Source: Phaeosaccion multiseriatum (lineage: Eukaryota; Ochrophyta, other classes). From it: 64,000 nt of DNA. Where the stretch lies: positions 4,526,001-4,590,000 of the forward strand of contig OZ218952.1 in NCBI GenBank assembly GCA_965112735.1, read 5' to 3'. Positions 58,571 through 64,000 of this stretch are shown piece by piece. The translations under genes and the position numbers were made by a program. The notes beneath the pieces were generated by a model. It searched no databases. It was not told the DNA's origin and saw nothing but the letters and a program-made list of their open reading frames with translations. Numbering within the stretch: the stretch's first letter is position 1; the number at the start of each line of letters is the position of its first letter.

Positions 58571-60173
58571 ATGTTCCTTGAAGAGCAGAGGGCACGAGAG
58601 GAGAGAACGAAGATGATGGAGAGGATAGGCGTGCCACGGTGCGGGACACGGGAAGGGTAAGTGCCACCGCGCCAGGACGACACCAAGGAATTTGGCCCAG
58701 CACTTGTGGCCTCTTCACTTTCTCAATCTCTCTCTCTCTCTTTCTTGACGAACGGCCTCACTTCTCCTCACTTCTCCGCTTTTGTGTTGGTCCCCCTCTC
58801 CTCGCTGCTTCTCGTTCAGGGCCCAGTTCTGGCTTAACGTGGACTGTTGCGGCTTACTGTGCGCCGCGATTACCTACTGCTTACTGGTGTACTCCCAGTA
58901 CGTCATCACCACCTGCCTCGGACTCGGGCAGAGCTCTTGGGGCCGCTTCCACATCATGTGCTTCAACAGCCTCTCCCTGCTGTCATGCTACGTGCACTTC
59001 CGGACCATGGTAGGCGACCCAGGGGCTGTGCCCAAGAGTGCTGAGGGTGTTTCCAGGGCGGGCCTGGACGTCGAGGCGCAGGGAGGGGGCGACACAAGCA
59101 CAGAGGGCATCATCGCTGCGGAGGATCAGCCGCCGAAGCCGCGGATGTGCAAAAAGTGCCGAGCCTTCAAGCCAGTGAGGGCCCACCACTGCTCCATCTG
59201 CCAGAGGTGTATCGTTAAGATGGATGTAAGTGGATAAGGAAGGTTTCTGGACTCGCCCCTCTGAGCCCCACTGAGCGAACCGAGGGGGAGGGAATGATGT
59301 CAGCAGTGCTCTGCTTCGCTTCTGTTGACTATGCTCATGCGATGTGATGCACGGCTTGCTGTTGAACGACGTGGCGCTTACCTCGCCCCCCCTCCCTCCT
59401 TCCTCTTGCTCGTGTTTCCTGTCCCCTCTGCCTTTTGCCCCGCTCCCCCCTCCCAGCACCACTGCCCGTGGGTCAACAACTGCGTGGGGGTGGGAAACCA
59501 TAAGTTCTTCCTCCTCTTCATCATGTATGTATTTGTGCAGTGCGCATACGCCATAGCGTTGGTCGTGACACGCTTCCTCGTGTGTCTGAGGGGGAGGTTT
59601 AGGGACGACAACTGCATCGACCCGCAGCGGAACCTTCTCGTGGTCTTCTTGCTGGTGGAGTCGTTTCTATTCGGCCTCTTTACCATGTGTATGTTTATGG
59701 ATCAGTGGCAGGTTGTCACGTCCAACCAAACGCAGATTGACCGGCTGCAGGGGCTCCACTTCCCTGGGGTGGAGCACGTGAATGAGGTGTTTGGGGGCTC
59801 GTCAAAGAAGTTTCGGTTACGATGGCTCATACCAAACAAGGTGTACTTCGCCCCAAATCTTCGAGACGTCATACTGGGCTACCGGACGACTCTGCAGCGG
59901 GCGGGAGGGGGCAAGGGGGATGATGATGGAGGAGCAGGAGTAGGGGGGGTGGGGGGGGGAGGAGAATCCTCACGGTCTGGGGTTTGCCCGTCTATCCCCA
60001 AACTTAGTACGGACCCCGCCTCGGCGTTGTCGGGGGGGAGCGTGAGAGAGCGTAAGCCCCGCCTTGCCGCTGGAGTGGCGGGCCTTTTCGATGAGCAGCA
60101 GCAGAGCGGCATCCGTATGGCCGATTTGGGAGGGAAGCGGGCACTTCTCTCGGGGGGGCTCGGCGTGGTCTGA
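58571..60173 (+). CDS. DHHC palmitoyltransferase
   Basis: Exons 58571-58656, 58820-59225 and 59457-60173 join in phase to 402 residues. The enzyme transfers palmitate to cysteines of membrane proteins. Two N-terminal membrane segments (FWLNVDCCGLLCAAITYCLL and the IMCFNSLSLLSCYVHF stretch) are followed by DPGAVPK. The Cys-rich domain is CKKCRAFKPVRAHHCSICQR with [24 protein letters not shown]. An intron cuts the catalytic motif between Asp and the first His. Two more membrane segments follow (LFIMYVFVQCAYAIALVV and LVVFLLVESFLFGLF). The layout is closest to ZDHHC3/7-type enzymes. The C-terminal 110 residues are Gly-rich and disordered. The first exon is inferred from phase and a good donor; it is the least certain part. 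Confidence 0.9.
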
Positions 60174-60611
60174 GGCACCACAATGAATATTCGTGTAAAA
60201 CTATTTGATTCACGGAAAAAGCAGCAATTCGATTCGGGAGATCAGAGCCGCACAGGAGGAGGAGGAGCGGCTTGGAATTATTCATGGAATTATTTTGTTT
60301 CACGGAAAGAAAAAAACGAGAAAAAAATTATGGCGTCTGAAGTCAACGAAAGTGGGACTCGACTTTTTTACTTTTATTCTCTCCTCCGTCTCTCTCTCTT
60401 CCTCCCTCCCTCCTCAACCCTCCGTGCTCAGGCTTTGCCACAACTCCTCATAGATTGTTCCTCTTTCTTTGCTTCATCCCCTGCAAGGTGGTGGTGAAGG
60501 ACTGTGCTTCCGTAGAGCTCACGGCTCTTCTCTTTTTTCTTTTTTTTCCCTTTCAAACTGCCTCAGAGCTAACAGCGGAAGAGCCGTCTTTCTCTCCCCC
60601 GCCGAGACACA
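60174..60611. other. Intergenic, DHHC to RAD21
   Basis: 438 bases containing the DHHC 3' UTR and RAD21 promoter. Two near-copies of an ATTCATGGAAxxATTT-type AT-rich motif with TTCACGGAAA lie at about 60210 and 60283-60306. No gene was found. Confidence 0.45.
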
Positions 60612-62543
60612 ATGTTCTATTCACAGCTTATATTAGCCAAGAAAGGCCCGCTGGGCAAGATCTGGACCGCCGCGCACTGGGATAAGAAGCTGACGAGGAC
60701 GAACATCTTCCAGACCAACGTCGTCGTCTCGGTGGACTCCATCGTGAACCCAGCGGTACCGTTGGCGCTGCGCGTGTCGGGGCACTTGCTGCTGGGGCTG
60801 GTACGCATCTACTCGCGCAAGGTCAAGTACCTCATGACGGACTGCACCGAGGCACTGTCGAAAATCAAGATGGCCTTTCGGCCCGGAGTGGTGGACTTGC
60901 CCGCGGGGGCGTCCGAGGCGGCCTCCCACGCCATCAACGTGCAGAGCTTTGGGGAGTTCGACGTGAACATGGACAGCGGCGACCCTTTCGCGCTGGATAT
61001 GGAGGTGCTCCCTGAGGTTGACGATTGGATTGCAGCTGACTCCAGCACTGTGGCGCATCGGAGAGGCATTTCTCTGGCCGACCCAGACTCGTTTGGGGGC
61101 GAGGAGGGGGGCAGTCGGTGGACGGAGCTCGACGACGAGGGGGCAGCTGGAGCGGCAGGGAGGGAGAGCGACATTGAGAGCTTGCGTGATGGAGATCAGA
61201 GCAGGAGCAGGCTGGGGCGTCTCAGCTTCCTGTCTCAGTCTGCCGCGGGCGGGGTGGGGGACAGGAGCGGAGAGGAGCACGACGACTTGGGGCCCGGGGA
61301 CATGCCTGAGGACTTTGAGGACCAGCCGCGTAGCTACAGCGACATTGAGATTGCTCGGGATGGAGACGTGAGCAGGAGCACGGTGGGGCGCCTCAGCATT
61401 GGTGGTCCAGCGGGGGGAGGGGAAGGAGGGCAAACCAGCGGGCTGAGGATACTCGGGGGCGGTGAAGAGGATGAATTGGGCGTTGGCGAGGAGCCCAATG
61501 ACCTGTACGACGCGGATATGGACCTTCCCCAACCGGACTATGACGTTGGAGGCGACGTGATGGACTTTGGGCCGGTGGGGGGAGGACGACATGCAGAGGG
61601 TGAGGAGAAGGAGGAGGAGGAGGAGGACGACTTGGGTGCACCCATTCGAATGAGTATGGGGGAGATCGAGCTGCCGACGCCGGCCAAGACGGTGGACTCC
61701 ATGGGAGAGGAGCTGGACAACGCGGTGCAGCAGCTGCAGCAGGAGGAAGAGGCCGCTGCAGCAGCGTGCAAGGAGGCGAGGGGAAAGAAGGGCGCCAAAG
61801 GCGGCAAATGTGCACAAGCTGCCGCCAAGAGGAAGGTAAGCAGCAGCAAGAGGAGGAGGCTGCAGCTTGAAATGGATGAGCGTATCACTTTGGACCCACG
61901 GGTGCTGAGGCGGAACCTCGAGGACACGTCGGACATCCTGCGCGTGCCTCGGTTGGTGCGAGACGAGCCCGAGAAGGGCATCACAGGAGAGGAGATGCTC
62001 ATGGAGCCGCTCGTGCCCAACTTGGCGCCTCAGCTGCGCAATATGCTCATGTGGACTATGCAGATGGACGGCTTGACCTTCGATATGCCCAAGAGGAAGA
62101 GGCCGAGGGGGGGCAGTCCAAGGGGAGAGGAAGAGGAGGAGGAGGAAGAGAAGCAGCAGCGACGACAAGGGGGAGACGAGGAGGAGGGGGGGGAGGAGGG
62201 GAGGGGAGGAAGAGCCAGCCGGGGCGATTGGCGGGACGACCAGCAGCGACTTGAGGGGGAGGGGGAGCAGCACTGGAACCTTGAGGACGACATGTACCCG
62301 GCAGGCGAGGACGTGCTCCTGCCTGAGGAGGAGGAGCAGGAGGAGGTGGAGGAGGCGCGGAACGGGGGCAGGGGCAAGGACGAGGACGAGCGGGAGGAGC
62401 CCCAGTTGCCGGAGGAGGAGGGTGAGGAGGAGGAGCGACGCAGCGAGGAGGGCGGGAGGGACTGGGAGCTCAACCCGCCCACAGAGGGTATGGCCTTTGA
62501 TGACACCTTCGACCACCAGCCGGACGAGGAGCAGTACCACCAC

Positions 62544-62587
<44 letters not shown>

Positions 62588-62963
62588 CGACGGGGAGGAC
62601 GTGCCGCCCCATGTGGCCCTGGACCTGTCCATGTCTGCTGTGGAGGGCATGACTGCAGAGGTTGAGTTTGGGGCCGATCGGGTGGGGCAGGAGGGCGGGG
62701 AGGGGGGTACGACGAGCTTGGTGAAGGAGGAGTGGAACAAGCAGACGGTCAAGGTGCTACAGTTGGTGCAGGAGAAGCTCAAGGAGAAGGAGGAGGTGAG
62801 CCTCTTGCACATGACCAAGGGCTCCAATCGCCGCACCGCCGCAGCTTGCTTCTTTCAGCTGCTGCAGCTCAAGACCAAGGACTTTGTGGAGCTGCGGCAG
62901 GCGGGGCCTTTTAAGGACATTAGTATCCTGCCCGCGGTACGTCTTCAGGAGAATGTACAGTAG
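60612..62963 (+). CDS. RAD21: Cohesin kleisin subunit RAD21/SCC1
   Basis: A single exon of 783 residues. The N-terminal kleisin helix domain is unmistakable: [20 protein letters not shown], then [17 protein letters not shown], and [20 protein letters not shown]. This part binds SMC3. The C-terminal winged helix that binds SMC1 reads [20 protein letters not shown] followed by [14 protein letters not shown]. The middle is acidic and disordered, with Gln and Glu runs. Two near-identical blocks, [20 protein letters not shown] (residues 186-205) and [20 protein letters not shown] (243-262), each contain D-x-E-x-x-R, the separase cleavage consensus. It closes the cohesin ring in mitosis. REC8 is possible, but the two DIExxR blocks and central acidic region fit mitotic RAD21 better. 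Confidence 0.95.
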
Positions 62964-63236
62964 AGAGGATGTGAAGAAGAAGCTATACCGACCACTCACA
63001 TCCTTGTCTCGACTGGGGCTCGGTTTGAGTTGAGCAGGAGGGAGATCGATCATCTCCTGAAGCACCAGCGCTCCTGAGATCCACGATGGCACAGCGAGAG
63101 CACTCTTGGGCGTACGTATGTGTTTGACCCAGCTGTGATGAAATTGAAGCACCAACGTCACCACCACAGTGGGGCAGAATATAGGTCCTAATTTCATCAT
63201 CTCTTTTTTCCTCCCCTTCTCTCACTGCACAACTCA

Positions 63237-64000
63237 ATGCGATCACAAAGAGGGCTTGCTACTGCTGCTGCTGCTGCTGCGGGTCTCAGTGTCGTCAAGA
63301 TCTCGGCGCTGCTGGTGGGTACTGGGAGTTTCCCAGTTGTCGGCGGCACATCCACCCCGCCCCCTGTGAGCAGCAGCCAACACAAGCCGCACCACACCGC
63401 CAGCAGCGCCATCAGTAGCGGTACTACAACATCAAGCCGAAGAAGGCGGCGTCGTGCCCTCGGCCAGTCCGCTGTAGACGGAGAAGGAGAGGTATCCGAA
63501 ATGCCGGACATGGAAGAGGACCGTCAAGGAGGAGAAGGGGATGATGCATTACCGAGACCGAAGGCTGCGGCCATCAAGTGGATGAGTTTTGACTTGGACG
63601 ACACTGTTTGGTCGACGATGGCAGTCATCAATCAGGCCAACGCGGCCTTGGATGATCATTTGCAGGTAGCACACCCAGAAGTCCACGCAAATGCCGACAT
63701 TGGGAAGCTAATGAAGGAGGTGAGATGGAGGGGCCCAGTCTATCTGATCTAAGTGGGCCTTGCCTGTGGCACAGTTTAATGGTGGGTCTTCTGCAGCTGG
63801 GTGGGCACTGCTTCACAGCACGCTCCCCGAAGCATTTGCACCTCACCTTCTGCCCCTCTGCTGCTTGCGGGTGGTGTGGTATCTCCTCGGCCCTCTCTAC
63901 GCCTCCCCTCCCCCGTCCCTCCTCTCTCCTCCTCCGTGATACGTATCTCCCTCAGGTGCATGCTGAGCAGCGGGCTAGCAACCCAGAGCTAGGACCCGCA
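63237..64000 (+). CDS. HAD-superfamily hydrolase, 3' end beyond window
   Basis: Exon 1 is 63237-63719 and exon 2 begins at 63956 and runs off the edge, in phase 0. The first 115 residues are Ala- and Ser-rich with a hydrophobic start, possibly an organelle leader (about 60 residues) plus a basic linker RRRRRRALGQ. The HAD motif I IKWMSFDLDDTVWS follows, with both aspartates of DxD present, then INQANAALDDHL and HPEV. The DLDDTVW form is seen in plant and algal phosphatases of the phosphoglycolate and pyrimidine 5'-nucleotidase type. Motifs II-IV are outside the window, so substrate cannot be assigned. Confidence 0.75.

Noticed and set aside
60633-62612. 659-residue minus-strand open frame opposite RAD21
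   Set aside because: It is Leu/His/Pro-rich shadow coding caused by GAG/CAG codons; RAD21 on the plus strand has intact kleisin ends.

Overview
The window is nuclear DNA from a GC-rich, intron-bearing eukaryotic alga. Genes alternate between strands, most have several exons with GT-AG introns, and simple repeats run through introns and coding sequence. Two proteins start with a signal peptide followed by transit-like sequence, and one of them then carries a twin-arginine thylakoid signal; this is the import pattern of a secondary (red-derived) plastid. Genes for a TMEM216-like ciliary transition-zone protein, an AK7-like protein and a tubulin-tyrosine-ligase-like enzyme suggest a flagellated stage. 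A photosynthetic stramenopile (heterokont) is the best guess; I cannot name the genus.

Layout. 1-15 kb: tubulin-tyrosine-ligase-like gene (-, runs off the left edge), a secreted LRR/cysteine-rich multi-pass membrane protein (+), and a giant Tudor-like plus triple CW zinc-finger protein (-). 15-31 kb: CCA-adding tRNA nucleotidyltransferase (+), MAP kinase kinase (-), RuvB-like 1 AAA+ ATPase (-), AI-2E/TMEM245-type membrane protein (+), unknown protein (-). 31-45 kb: AK7-like protein lacking a visible P-loop (+), ankyrin pseudogene (-), TatD-type DNase (+), orphan C-terminal exon of an FAD oxidoreductase (+), plastid coiled-coil protein (+), thylakoid-lumen protein (+). 45-55 kb: a decayed partial copy of the 3' end of a Patched/Dispatched-like RND gene, then the intact 12-exon RND gene (+). 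57-64 kb: TMEM216-like (-), DHHC palmitoyltransferase (+), cohesin RAD21/SCC1 (+), and the start of a HAD-family hydrolase (+, runs off the right edge).

Exon junctions were placed by eye, requiring GT(GC)-AG borders, phase agreement across each junction and continuity of family motifs. Total lengths agree well where the family is known: 454 aa for RuvB-like 1 and 144 aa for TMEM216. Neighbouring genes are mostly head-to-head over 100-310 bp, so shared divergent promoters are likely, or tail-to-tail.

The most unusual content is between 39.8 and 56 kb. A family of short inverted-repeat elements carries a GC hairpin core (GGCCGGC-GCCA-GCCGGCC) alternating with a short word private to each element. 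One copy sits inside the RND pseudogene, while the paralogous site in the intact gene is empty, which argues that the family is or was mobile. The same region holds a perfect 92-bp palindrome in an RND intron and a 1.04-kb element with 30-bp terminal inverted repeats.
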